Shown one piece after another: positions 11,113 through 44,366 of a stretch of DNA of 64,000 bases. The notes below the pieces were generated by a model. The model did no database searches. It had not been told where the DNA came from and saw only the letters and a program-made list of their open reading frames with translations. Positions within the stretch are counted from its first letter, which is position 1, and every line of letters starts with the position of its first letter. The stretch lies in contig CM067453.1 in assembly GCA_034508935.3 (NCBI GenBank), forward strand, positions 33,969,754 through 34,033,753, read 5' to 3'. The stretch comes from Berghia stephanieae. Lineage: Eukaryota; Mollusca; Gastropoda; Nudibranchia; Aeolidiidae. A program made the translations under genes and the position numbers.

Positions 11113-11355
11113 AGGAAATGCGATTAGTGGAAGAGTAGCGTCCCTTGATTGGACGTCACCGGCGGAAAAGTTATTAGAGAGAGAACGTCATGTTGGTTGT
11201 GCGCATGCGTCTCGTTCTCGCTTCCGGTGAAAGCGGAATGAAACACTTCACCGAAAGCGAGGACGAGAGAGACGCATGCGCAAAACCATTTTGACGTTCT
11301 CTCTGTAAGGTGACGTCCAATCAAGGGACGCTACTCTTCCGCTAATCTCATTCCC
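11113..11355. mobile_element. Foldback MITE family 2, copy 2
   Basis: Same arms as 6771-7012 (AGCGTCCCTTGATTGGACGT ... ACGTCCAATCAAGGGACGCT). The left terminal bases are mutated (GGAAATGCGATTAG). The right end merges with a tandem duplication that repeats the last part of the element. Confidence 0.75.
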
Positions 11356-11655
11356 TATATGAAAAATCTGTGCCTGAAGAAATCGGGCCCACCAAATTTT
11401 TAATGCAGTGACAATCTTGTTTGTCTGACGTGGCACGATACCAAGTGCTGTAACTGTAACCTCTTCAGCACAGTTCATGGGAATCAAACAGTGTCTTCCG
11501 CTAATCTCATTCCCTATATGAAAAATCTGTGCCTGAAGAAATCGGGCCCACCAAAATTTTAATGCAGTGACAATCTTGTTTGTCTGACGTGGCATGATAC
11601 CAAGTGCTGTAACTGTAACCTCTTTAGCACAGTTCATGGGAATCAAACAGTGGAA
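11336..11655. repeat. 160-bp tandem duplication carrying a MITE terminus
   Basis: Two units (about 11336-11495 and 11496-11655) begin with CTTCCGCTAATCTCATTCCC, the terminus of the foldback MITE, and run through AAATCTGTGCCTGAAGAAAT to GGGAATCAAACAGTG. They differ at only a few positions. The duplication breakpoint lies inside the MITE end. Confidence 0.8.
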
Positions 11656-12048
11656 AAACGGGTATTGGCTGAAAAAACCACAACAGGATATAGTTTTGTC
11701 CAAAAGATGGTAATTGTCGATATGTACAAGTACATTGCCGGTCCCAAGCCCGAATGAGAAAGGAGGAGGGTTAGGCGTAGGGCCAGCAACTCCACCCTGG
11801 AAAACACAAGCCGCTACAGAAACGTCGACGAAAGAAAACCCAATTACTACTGTTCTGGGAGAGGAAGGGTCAATGCGACACATGACGCTTTGCAGTGAAA
11901 GCCGAGAGGAAGCTACAAGGCCGACTTTCCTTCTTTCGACCAGAACCATCAACGTCGGAACAAGTACATGGGTGGTGTCGCCCACTTTAACCAACTCATG
12001 ATAAACTATTACTACCCTCATCCTGAGAACGTGTGAGTGATGAGCTTC

Positions 12049-12092
12049 TGGGTGGGGTCCTTTGACCTCCCATGGTGGGCAGGAGGTAACTA
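12049..12092 (+). repeat. Retroposon-E head fragment
   Basis: Only the first bases of the family (TGGGTGGGGTCCTTTGACCT and CATGGTGGGCAGG) are present. Confidence 0.5.
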
Positions 12093-12189
12093 GGTATGCA
12101 TGTATTTGTATGTACGCATGCCTGCACACACGCACCTTTTTGGGATGCTATTATAAAGTATTATTATTAGTATGGATGGATGGATGTGA

Positions 12190-12303
12190 AAAGAGCTTGC
12201 TTCCAAGGACTCGACTATGCCCTGCTCAGAGCGGGCTCGAACCAAGGACCTTTTGATCCGCAAACGAGTGTCATAACACAAGACCGCATAGCCGCACAAG
12301 CTG
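12190..12303 (-). repeat. SINE-A fragment (tRNA-like head)
   Basis: Minus-strand head region (TTGTGCGGCTATGCGGTCTT when read on the minus strand) with part of the body. The tail is missing. Confidence 0.7.
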
Positions 12304-12564
12304 TAGAAAGAGAGCAATCAGTTTTTTGTCTCTCTTCCCATTTTAAAATCTTTTCTCACACCCTCACATTATTCGTGGTTTGAGCTTTTAAACCTTTTAC
12401 TATTTGACAATGATTGTGTTGTCATAGACAGATGACAATCATTTATTCTCTAAAAAATAAAGATTTGAAAAGATCTTTATGAAAAACGAAACAGTGTCAG
12501 GCAAAGCAGAGAGAACAAAACACGAGAAAAAAAAAATCAGCCAGCTCAGAAAGTGGTTTTTTTT

Positions 12565-13083
12565 TTTGTTTTTTGAGGTTTTACGGCGCTTGCAACACAT
12601 TTGGGTCATTTCAGCGCCAGTAAAAAGGAAGAAAATGGGATAGTCAAAAAGTTTTATGTAAAATTGAAAGCACACAAGAAAAAGTAAGAAGGGGAAGGGT
12701 TGAAATCGGGTACAGATGTAGATTCCAGCAGCATACCTTCAATATATTATAGTTTGAGATCACCTAAGTCTCATCCAGACACAAGCAGATCCAACTAAGA
12801 GGAATACACTCAAATGCGTACATTTTACATTCAAAACAACATACATAACAATAACATGTACATAATACAGAGATAATTTGCAGGGGAAAAATATCATCTC
12901 TCAAAAACTATACATTTGACTTTTTCCTTTTCAGCCAAGGACTCAGACTAGGGAAATGACTAAACCAAACATAATCTCACTCCAAGACAAAGAGAGAAAG
13001 CATTTTGGAAAACATATAGGGAATATAGAAGACACAGAAAGTGACCGCCCTGCCCACTATGGGAGGTCGGGAACCCCACCCAG
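12565..13083 (-). repeat. Retroposon-E copy
   Basis: Minus-strand copy, nearly full length. The poly(A) end is at the left (T-run, then GAGGTTTTACGGCGCTTGCA) and the head at the right (GACCGCCCTGCCCACTATGG before GGGAACCCCACCC). It is bounded on both sides by a related block (ATTCTCTAAAAA...AAAGATTTGAAAAGAT at 12448 and 13085), so it entered, or was duplicated with, another repeat. Confidence 0.75.
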
Positions 13084-13273
13084 TATTCTCTAAAAATAAT
13101 AAAGATTTGAAAAGATATGAAAAACGAAAAAGTGTCGGATAAAGCACACAGAGAGAAAACAAAACAAACAGCTAAAAAAATCAGCCTGCAATGGGTTTTA
13201 TCTTCTTATATTTGTCTCTCTACTTAGTCATGCAAGTGTCACTGCTTGAGCTCGTAGAATTAAATAACAATGG

Positions 13274-13808
13274 ATGGGTGGGGTTCCTGACCTCCCATAG
13301 TGGGCAGGGAGGTACTTGCTGTGTCTTCTATCCCCTGTTTTCTAACATGTTTTCTGTCTTTGTCTCGGAATGAGATTACTTGGTTTTGTCCTGGCACTGG
13401 CCGGAATCCTAGCTGGGAGGGAAACAGTCAAATGCATAGTTATTGTTTTGGGAGATGATATTTTTTTTCTTGTAAATCATCTCTCTGTTACTGTTATGTA
13501 TTATTTTTATTTTGAATGTATAATGTAAGCATTTGAGTGTGTTCCTCTTTGTTGGAGTTTGTGCTTGTGTCTGGATGAGACTTGTAGGTGATTTCAAACT
13601 AAGTACATTGGTGGTATGCTCTTGGAATCTACATCTTATCCCTATTTGTTCTCAGTTCTCCTTTGTCTTACTTTCTCTTGGGTGCTTTAATTGTAATTCT
13701 AGAACTTTTTACTATCCCATTTTCTTCCTTTTTACTGGCGCTGATATAACCTAAATGTGTTGCAAGCGCCGTAAAACCCTTAAAAACAAAAAAAAAAAAT
13801 AAATAAAT
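13274..13808 (+). repeat. Retroposon-E, full length with 10-bp target duplication
   Basis: The direct repeat ataacaatgg flanks it (13264-13273 and 13809-13818). It begins GATGGGTGGGGTTCCTGACC and ends GCAAGCGCCGTAAAACCC followed by an A-rich tail. Variable-length duplications and a terminal A-run show target-primed retroposition. The open frames inside are not homologous to anything I recognise. Confidence 0.85.
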
Positions 13809-13818
13809 ATAACAATGG

Positions 13819-14446
13819 CCAAATGGAATGGAAGCTTCAATAAAATCAAGGGAGCGAGATACTGTTTCCCCTTTGTCAACAAAACACGATGAATGAAACA
13901 CTAAAGTCGTCTGAATTGTGTTTGTTTTGAATACCGTATTTTAAAGGGATTTACTTTTACGGATGGTTCCGATTTTTCTGCTCTAAATCATTTGTAAATT
14001 AAAATGTTTAAGATAAAACTCTTTCCCTGAGTTAGTCCAGATAAGATAAACTCATCAATCTGGATTGATTTTCACGAGTGGGTGGGATGACAGGGAGTCT
14101 CTCAATCATCCCTCTCCCCCAACCTCCCACCCCACCCTGTCCTTCCACTATTTATCCCATCTCCCCATCGTGCAATATATTAAATTGTCACATTCATGAA
14201 ACAACACAGCTAAATCTATACAAAGTAGTGTGCCCAGAGGGCGTACATTCATAGGTGTGCAAGTCCTCTGGATTCACTAAAACACACAAGCTGTCGCCAC
14301 ATGACGCATATGAACATGAGCTTGTGCTATTGCCCCCATTGAACTCAATTTCAATTGAAAAGTGCACTACGGATCCGTTGTTCACCGAGGATATGGAAAC
14401 CCACTGAAACGATTGTTTTGACAAAAATGTGAGTGTATCATATATA
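13819..14446. other. No gene recognised
   Basis: AT-rich with a C-rich patch near 14100-14150. No exon or clear repeat seen. Confidence 0.4.
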
Positions 14447-14514
14447 TATATCGAACCCAGGACCTTCCGACCGAAAGCGAGTGTCATACCACTGGACCAC
14501 ATAGCCGCACAAGG
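14447..14514 (-). repeat. SINE-A tRNA-like head fragment
   Basis: Only the head is present: read on the minus strand, TTGTGCGGCTATGTGGTCCA ... CGGAAGGTCCTGGGTTCGAT. Not a functional tRNA: the match to the other SINE-A heads is closer than to any tRNA. Confidence 0.75.
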
Positions 14515-14879
14515 GCAATAACTTTTCAGCAATACAAACTTTTGTTGTCCCCCTTTAATGAATACATTATATCCCCAGAAAAGCGCACCCAGCTTTATGT
14601 TAAGCTAGGCTAAACAATAAGTGACTTTTTAAAATATGTACTTAATTTTTCATGAGAGCTATCTGTCACAATGCAACATACTTACTGTGATCTACAGGCT
14701 CAGAAAGGCAGAATGAAAATGGAAAGAAAAAATGGTGGGAGAGTTGAGATGCTATCATAACTGGTCATCTGTGTAGTCTAATTGTGTGATGAGTGTCAGT
14801 CTCGTTCTGAGTATTCTGAATGGTGGTGTGCATGGATGACACAATGAGAAGGGAAGGGCAGGGATGATAGACAAACCAT

Positions 14880-14894
14880 TTTATTATAATAATA

Positions 14895-14982
<88 letters not shown>

Positions 14983-15033
14983 CTTTATTCATCCAAAAAA
15001 TGGAAATTCGTTTACAGACAGTGGCATGCATAA
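14880..15033 (-). repeat. (ATT)n tract with LINE/SINE-like tail; XYLB poly(A) signal candidate
   Basis: On the minus strand, TTTTTTGGATGAATAAAGTT is followed by about 100 bp of ATT triplets. The same arrangement ends the Rex1-like LINE near 46870 and SINE-D. AATAAA at 14984-14989 is 196 nt after the XYLB stop codon and is the first good polyadenylation signal on that strand, so a repeat tail may terminate the gene. Confidence 0.6.
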
Positions 15034-15123
15034 AAATGTATAAATATAAAGTTAAGAATTTATGGCGACAATGTATATATATACATTGTCGCCATAAATT
15101 CTTAACTTTATATTTATACATTT
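15034..15123. repeat. Perfect 90-bp palindrome in the XYLB 3' UTR
   Basis: Two 45-bp arms meet at 15078/15079 with no loop (outer ends AAATGTATAAATATAAAG / CTTTATATTTATACATTT). I found no mismatch. It lies 62-151 nt after the XYLB stop codon, before the candidate AATAAA, so the mRNA would carry a long hairpin. It could be a tiny foldback MITE, a replication-slippage product or an assembly foldback. Confidence 0.85.
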
Positions 15124-15184
15124 AGATATGGGTTATGGTTGGTAGCACTGATACATAAATGCTTCTGAACAAAAAATCGTTTTC

Positions 15185-37406
<22,222 letters not shown>

Positions 37407-38040
37407 GTTTGTGTTGATGTGGTCAAAGGTTGAATGTCGATAGCCGAGCCAAAGGTCAATCCTTCATTAACGGCCTTGACACAAGTTGATACGGCACATT
37501 CCTTTGGAACTGTGTTTTCAGTCCACCAGTGGACTGAATACACAGCTGTGTATTCAGTCCACCGGAAGAGATTATAATTATACGGGCTAAACTGTTTGAC
37601 TGGGCGCGAGAAGGCGAGGTGGCCGGCTGATTTAGCATAGCGTAACTAACCGGGGTGGGGTGGGTTGGGCGTTCAAGCTCCTTTCTAGGCATAATATTTT
37701 CTTTCTTTCTCTCTTTTTTTTTCATTTTTTTTGGTACTCCCTTGGCAAACAAATTTTAAATTTTCAACTTCAACACGTTGACACCATTCCTAGTGACTTG
37801 AAAAGTTTGTACGACATTTAACATTTTTTATATTTGATATTTATTTACTTTTACTCACTTTTAATATTATTATTTTGATCTAGAACACAGTGAGACGTCA
37901 AAATTTATTGCCTTGTGCTTTCCTTGTACGTAACAATGCGAGTCGGTTAAAAAACGAAACAAAAACAAACAACCAAAATTAAAAAAAAAAAGAAAGAAAA
38001 CAAAAAAATGTTAAGATAACCACTTTATAGTTATAGGGTT

Positions 38041-38116
38041 TTGGATATGTTTGAGGGATCATCAGAAAGAGAGGGAGAGAGAGAAAGAGAGAGGGTGGGG
38101 GTGGTGTGGGAGAGAT

Positions 38117-38173
<57 letters not shown>

Positions 38174-38195
38174 GGAGAGAGAGAGAGAGAGGGCT
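38041..38195. repeat. (GA)n microsatellite inside the left inverted repeat
   Basis: GA/GGGA tract, first of two within tandem copies of the same block; its counterpart on the right side is the (TC)n at 43170-43258. Confidence 0.85.
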
Positions 38196-38511
38196 AGTAG
38201 AAAGGAAGAAATGGGATACCAGTCAAAGAATTCTTAATTTTCAACTTCAAAACGTTGACACCATTCCTGGTGACTTAAGAAGTTTGAACGACATTTAACA
38301 TTTTTCTTATTTACTTACTTTTACTCACTTTTAATATTATTATTTTAATTTAGAACGAGACTTCAAAATTTATTGCCTTGTGCATTCCTTGTACGTAACA
38401 ATATGAGCCAGGAGAAAAACGAACAAAAAAAAAAAAAAAAAAAAAAAAGGAAAACAAAAAGTTAACGGAACAACTTTATAATTATAGGGTCTTGAATATG
38501 TCTGAGGGAGC

Positions 38512-38512
<1 letters not shown>

Positions 38513-38590
<78 letters not shown>
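38513..38590. repeat. (GA)n microsatellite, second tandem copy
   Basis: Pure AG run in the second tandem copy of the left-arm block, followed by the shared sequence GGGCTAGTAGAAAGG. Confidence 0.9.
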
Positions 38591-38591
<1 letters not shown>

Positions 38592-38610
38592 AGATCGGGC
38601 TAGTAGAAAG

Positions 38611-40515
38611 GTAATCACAAAAATTCTAACGGACTCGGAAAAAATAAAAATAGATATAAATGTTAATTTAAAATTAATTATAGAAACATTATTCTCTGTG
38701 TAGTAATTTGTGTCAAATTGGTCAGGCCAATGGCTATCTGGCAGCCACTGTAAGAAACTCGGGCGCCGATTTCGAGCAACTCTCAATCAAGACTTTCCGA
38801 GAGTAAATAAAACGATGTAAATGATATTATTAAGCCGTCAAATTGCTATAAATTTTATGCCTGTACATTTATGATGATGCCTAACCTACAATAGGCTCAA
38901 CATCAATGTCGCCAGTATTGCCCAAGGTAAGTATCAACGATATTTGGTCCTTTTTAAATATTTTTATTTCCGGTGGACTGAAAACACAGTTCCTTTTCAA
39001 TTTTGCTATGGAGCAGTAAAGTTAGGTGCCCCAAACGTAAACAAAGGTCGAGAAGCACGTGGCAAACCACATGTTCCTGTCTTGACAGCTCACGTTCCAA
39101 TGTAAATAATAGAAAAAAATAACCTTTAAAATTTGGCTGTTAGGTGGCAAAAGAAACACATATTCATAAATACTCGATCATGCATCAAATAATGTCTAGA
39201 TATGGATATTTTAAGGAACAAAAGGTAAAATTTTCTAAAATTTATCAAAAGTTACAGTCTATTTTTAGACCAGAGCAAATTATTGCGCTGGTGTGAACAA
39301 AACGAGAATTATTGGGAGCCTGATTTTCATAATAATTTAGCCTTATATTATTATTTCTGCAACTGGTAGATTTTATGTAAACATATTTTCAATACTGAAA
39401 GTGTATTGCCTACAACTCAAACTACAAAATTGGGAGACCTATATTGTGCGTAAATTATTCCGGTCCCTAACGGAAATCACTAGCAACTTGTTATTGTTTA
39501 CGTTTGGGGCACCTAACTTTACTGCTCTATAGAGCAGTATAATTAGGTGCCCCAAACGTAAACAATAACAAAGTTGCTAGTGATTTTCGTTAGGGGCCGG
39601 AAAAATTTACACACAATATAGGTCTCCCAATTTTGTAGTTTGAGTTGTAGGCAATACACTTTCAGTATTGAAAATATGTTTACATAAAATCTAACAGTTG
39701 CAGAAATAATAATATAAGACTAAATTATGCTGAAAATCAGGCTCCGAATAATTCTCGTTTTGTTCACACCAACGCAATAATTTGCTCTGGTCTAAAAATA
39801 GATAGACTGTAAATTTTGATAAATTTTACCTTTTGTTCCATAAAATATCCATATCTAGACATTATTTGATGCATGATCGAGTATTTATGAATATGTGTTT
39901 CTTTTGCCACCTAACAGCCAAATTTTAAAGGTTATTTTTTTCTATAATTTACATTGGAACTTGAGCTGTCAAGACAGGAACATGTGGTTTGCCATGTGCT
40001 TCTAGACCTTTGTTTACGTTATGGGCACCTAATTATACTGCTCTATAAATAAAGGAACTGTGTTTTCAGTCCACCAGTGGACTGAAAACACAGCCGTGTA
40101 TTCAGTCCACCGGAAATAAAAATCTTAAAAAGGAACAAATATCGTATATAATTGATACCTTAGTCGATAATGAAGACATTGATATTGACCCTATTATAGG
40201 CATCATCAGAAATGGACAGGCATATAATTTATGGCAATTCAACGGCTTAATAATATCATTTACAGCGTTTTATTTACTCTCGGGAAGTCTTGATTGAGAG
40301 TTGTTCGAAATCCGGCTCCTGAAATAGATCTCAATTCTCGATACCGATATATCAATTATTGACGAGATTCTTAGCTTGCTGCCAGATGACCATGGGCCTG
40401 GCCAATTTGAACAAAATTGGACACATAGAGAATATTGTTTCTACAATTAATTTAAATTAAGATTTATATATATTTTTAATTTTACCTAGGCGGTTAGAAT
40501 TTTTGTGATTATGAA
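38611..40515. repeat. 1.9-kb palindrome with two head-to-head MITEs
   Basis: Left arm 38611-39532 and right arm about 39536-40515 are inverse complements with a few percent divergence and small indels. Outer ends are AATCACAAAAATTCTAAC / GGTTAGAATTTTTGTGATTA. The centre holds two roughly 520-bp elements (about 39009-39531 and 39535-40033), each ended by GAGCAGTA(A/T)A(G/A)TTAGGTGC and its complement. The divergence between arms argues against an assembly foldback. Confidence 0.85.
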
Positions 40516-40777
40516 AACCGATGAGTTTTCCAAAGAGATCAGTTTAGCATTGCTTGCCCATCTAAGGTTCTATTTGGTCACTTTTTACATTGATCACTGG
40601 CCTTGAGCACGCCCGTACCTTGAGGCCTAAGGCCTAAGGCCTTCATCCCCTCCCCCCCCCCCCTCCCACCCGCCCCAGTCTTGACTTTGTCATCTTTCAA
40701 CATCCTTTCTTTCAAAACCATTCCGTGTCCTTTGTCTTGTAGAGCTAGTCCATTGTTCATTGTCTATCATTTGAACA

Positions 40778-41056
40778 ATGGCTACTCAAACGCATGAACC
40801 CTCGAGTTCTTCGCTTGATTTGTATGTTGGAAGAAAGTTTAAAACATTAGATGAATTCCTGAAAGTTCTCGAACTAAGGAAAGGAAGAGGTGAAACGTGG
40901 GTAAAAGCAACGGGTGGCAGCACTGTATCCTACGCAAATAAATTCATAAAGATTGATGAGCGGCATTATCCGGAGGGTCTTAGTCTTAGGATCAAAATAG
41001 GCAACTACAAATGTTTGCACAGTGGAACCAGTTCGTCAATCGCCAAGGAAAGATAG
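40778..41056 (+). CDS. Short ORF like the N-terminus of a Mutator/ZSWIM-type transposase (truncated)
   Basis: 92 codons. After a Ser-rich start it reads YVGRKFKTLDEFLKVLELRK then, later, LRIKIGNYKCLHSG. A run of FKT-DEF-K followed by a Lys-rich strand ending in Cys is the pattern at the N-terminus of ZSWIM3-like proteins and related Phantom/MULE transposases. The frame stops at 41056, and no DDE catalytic core or SWIM finger follows, so it is a fragment or an exon. It lies inside the 37500-43757 structure. Assignment by memory of the family, moderate at best. Confidence 0.4.
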   Translation: MATQTHEPSSSSLDLYVGRKFKTLDEFLKVLELRKGRGETWVKATGGSTVSYANKFIKIDERHYPEGLSLRIKIGNYKCLHSGTSSSIAKER

Positions 41057-41377
41057 TTCCTGCAGCTTTATTATTATTTATATTGCTTTGTTCATGTACT
41101 ATTTGTTTGTTTTTTTTTGTTGTTTTTTTTCTTGTTTTTTTTTTTTTGTGTTAGAACAGTTTATTTGGTGGAATAGCAAAGTTGATTTGCCAATAAGGAG
41201 CTTTCAGTCTAGCTGCTAGGATATTGCTTTGCTCTTGGATCTATGTTATACCTACTTCTTTTCTCTGTCAAATTAGTTTCCCTTTGCTTTAAATTTTCAT
41301 TTGGTGCGCTAGCAGGTTATTGCAGGCTTGACATCTGAGTGCAATTGGAATGGACTGTTTGAACATTATTATTACGG

Positions 41378-41379
41378 TA

Positions 41380-41459
<80 letters not shown>

Positions 41460-41462
41460 TAT
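41378..41462. repeat. (ATT)n microsatellite
   Basis: About 28 ATT triplets. Open frames through it (poly-Ile, poly-Leu, poly-Asn) are artefacts. Confidence 0.95.
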
Positions 41463-41469
41463 AGTTGTA

Positions 41470-42480
41470 TTTTTTATTACCATGCACTTTTCACTACATT
41501 TTGTCTTGCCTTTTGAAATAAGGTCGTTTAATGAATATTGGACTGAAATCAAACTACATACAACCTATTTGTTTAATCTTTTCCCTCATTGTTACTTTGA
41601 TTTTATGTCACTCGTTGCATCTTTGTATTCTGTTCTCGAATTCATGAACAGCCACTTGAATATAGGGGGATAATTAATTCCAATAGACATGACTGTGAGA
41701 TTTTGTCCTAGTCCTGGACTACTGTGGGTGGAATTCCCCTTAGGGTAGGGGAAAGCTGACTGTCTTGGGTGGTTGTTGATTGGCCCTTTACTTTGCTGTC
41801 TTCTCCATCGCCCTTTTACCATTTATTCTTTCCATGTTCTTGTTCTGGAACAGAATTGAGACCATGTGGCTCCCCCTGCCTGGAATCATATAGTAGGAGA
41901 GAGGTAGTTAAATGACTTTGCCCAGCATTTGACATGTCTGTGAGAAGTGATACTTTTATTTTTTTATTTTTGTAAATCATCTCTCTGACTCTGAGTCTTG
42001 ATAAAATATGAGTATGAATAACCATCTAGTATTTATCTCCATTTGGCGAGAAACCTCGTCTCAGTGTCTGTGTCTGTTGATACTTGGTGGTCATACATTG
42101 GGTAGACTGCTGCTGTGACATATTTAGGCTTTATTCTAAGGTGCCTGTGACCCAAGATTGCAGGCATTTTTTAATGTTTTGTGTACATTTTTCTCTTTCA
42201 TTAAAACGACCGCAAAACGTCATAATCACACCCCCTCTCGGTGGACTCTTCATCGGTCAACATCCTGACTAAACTATCACTTTTCCCCTCTCTATACTAG
42301 ACCATTTGGATTCCATGTCATTTACTGTCACCTCTATGTGTACAGTTCTTCGGGACCATTTTGTTTAGCCTGGGCCTGGGATCTTGAACGAAACGGTACA
42401 TATGTTAGCTTTTATGATAATTTGCATTTGCACCCATTTGAGTGTATGATATGCTATCTACGTAGGTCTTTTAAATGGCG
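41470..42480. other. Interior of the 37.5-43.8 kb structure, nothing recognised
   Basis: Mixed-composition sequence with several short ORFs that I could not connect to a protein family. Possibly remains of the element's own interior. Confidence 0.35.
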
Positions 42481-42483
42481 AAT

Positions 42484-43013
42484 TTGTCCCCAAGTGGTAA
42501 TTGATCCCCCCCCCCCCCCCCCCCCCAATCATGAACAGGGAGATCACTTGCCATTTTTCCCATTCCCCCCCGCGCCTATACGTTTTTGCTCCTGTCTTGG
42601 AATAAAATTACTTGGTTTTGTTCTGGCCCTGATCGGAGACCTTGGCTGAGAGGAAAGCAGTTATTTGTGTAGTTAGTTTTTGGAGATTATGGGATTTCTC
42701 TCCTTGTAAGTCACCTCTTTGTTTTGTAATTTATGTAGGGTTGTATTTTTTGTTGTGTGTGTATAATGATTTGTAATCGAGGCTATCTGTTTCAGTTGTA
42801 TCATGTGCTTGTGTCTGGTGAGACTTTTGTGTGATCTCAAACTAAGTACACGGATGGTCCGCTATTGGAATCTACATCTGTTCCCTTTTTGAACCATTTC
42901 CGTTTGCCTTATTAATTTTTTCTCGTGTGCTAATATAACTTCCTTTCTACTATCCCTAAAATCACCTCAATGTTTTATAACTATTATAAGTGCCATCAAA
43001 TCTTCAAAAACAA
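42484..43013 (+). repeat. Retroposon-E, diverged copy
   Basis: After a C-run it follows the family order: CAATCATGAACAGGGAGATC, TTGGAATAAAATTACTTGGT, GATCTCAAACTAAGTACACG, ATTGGAATCTACATCTGTTC, ending ATCTTCAAAAACAAAG. More diverged than the 13274 and 56358 copies. Confidence 0.7.
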
Positions 43014-43165
43014 AGTCCTTGAAAGAATGTTTTCCCTGCGGCTCACGCCGATATTGCATAAACCAAAAGTGTCCCAAGCCCGTAACCTTAACTTATAAAT
43101 AAAAATAGGAGCCAAAATTTTTTTTTTTTTAATCGTGCGGGTACAAGTAGCTACAAAGCAGTCCT

Positions 43166-43169
<4 letters not shown>

Positions 43170-43254
<85 letters not shown>

Positions 43255-43258
43255 TCTC
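43170..43258. repeat. (TC)n microsatellite in the right inverted repeat
   Basis: Mirror of the GA tracts at 38041 and 38513. Followed by AAGACCCTATGACTATAAAA, the inverse of the sequence before those GA tracts. Confidence 0.9.
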
Positions 43259-44037
43259 TCTTTCAGATGCTCCGCTCCCACATATTCAAGACCCTATGAC
43301 TATAAAATTTTGTTCTCTTTCCTTTTTTGTTGTTGTTGTTGTTGTTTTTGTTTCGTTTTTCTCCGGACTCATATTGCCACGTACAAGAAATGCACAAGGC
43401 AATAAATTTTGACGTCTCACTGTGTCCTAAATTAGAATAATAAACTTAAAAGTGAGAAAAGTAAATAAATAAAAAATGTTAAAAGTCAATCAAACTTCTC
43501 GAGTCACCAGGAATGGTGTCAACGTGTTGAAGTTGAAAATTAAGAAATTTTTTGTTAAGGAAGTACCAAAAAAAAAAAAAAAAATTTAAGGAAGAAAGAA
43601 AGAAAATATGCCTAGAAAAGAGCTCGAATCCCTAACTCACCCCACCTGGGTTACAGTTACGCTGTGCTAAGCAGCCGGCCACCTCGATTTCTCGCGCTAG
43701 GTCAAACAGCCCGTGCCGTAAAATCTCTTCCGGTGGACTGAAAACACACTTCCATAAATAAATATAATATTGATCATAGAATTAAACGAATGAGAATACG
43801 TACGGAGCCTAAAAAGTGTCCACAAATGAAAGCATTCAGCGCCATTTTATCATGGGCTGGGAATGTATGCATTACCATTAATTCGGTCTCTATGTCAACA
43901 AATAATTTCAAAATCCACAATAAAATGGTTCAGAACTGTTGCCAATATTTATGCCACAATAAAGCTGTCAAAAATGAATTTAGAGAATGTGTGTAATCAT
44001 GTATTTAAAAAAAAACAAACTATAATGTGTTTTCCAA

Positions 44038-44281
44038 ACACCACATCACCACTGTCACTACTACTACAACCACCACCACTACATCATTATCACTACCACT
44101 ACACCACCACTCCATCATCATCACTACCACTACTACTACTACACCATCACGACCACGATTATTACAACCACCACCACCACATCATCATCACGACCACTAC
44201 AACTGTAACAAACCACAATCACATCATCATCACTATCTCTACTAGTACAACCACCACCACAATATCATCACTACCACCACC

Positions 44282-44366
<85 letters not shown>

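Larger units (their letters stand above)
37500..43757. mobile_element. Large inverted-repeat-ended structure (candidate Mutator-like element or composite)
   Basis: The left end (GGAACTGTGTTTTCAGTCCA) and right end (TGGACTGAAAACACACTTCC) are inverted repeats. The homology continues inward for several hundred bp: GGCGCGAGAAGGCGAGGTGG-type block, TTTCTAGGCATA, AACACGTTGACACCATTCC, then a GA/TC microsatellite. The left side has this last part twice in tandem (about 37737-38214 and 38225-38620). Extra copies of the terminal motif at about 38968 and 40047 mean two adjacent elements are possible. Very long TIRs are typical of Mutator-like elements, and a ZSWIM/MULE-like N-terminal ORF lies inside. 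No target duplication was found. Confidence 0.5.

Noticed and set aside
11248-12135. 295-codon minus-strand open frame
   Set aside because: It runs through a foldback MITE end, the 160-bp tandem duplication and a retroposon-E head fragment. No recognised domain, and the middle part (VGDTTHVLVPTLMVLVERRK) has no family I know.
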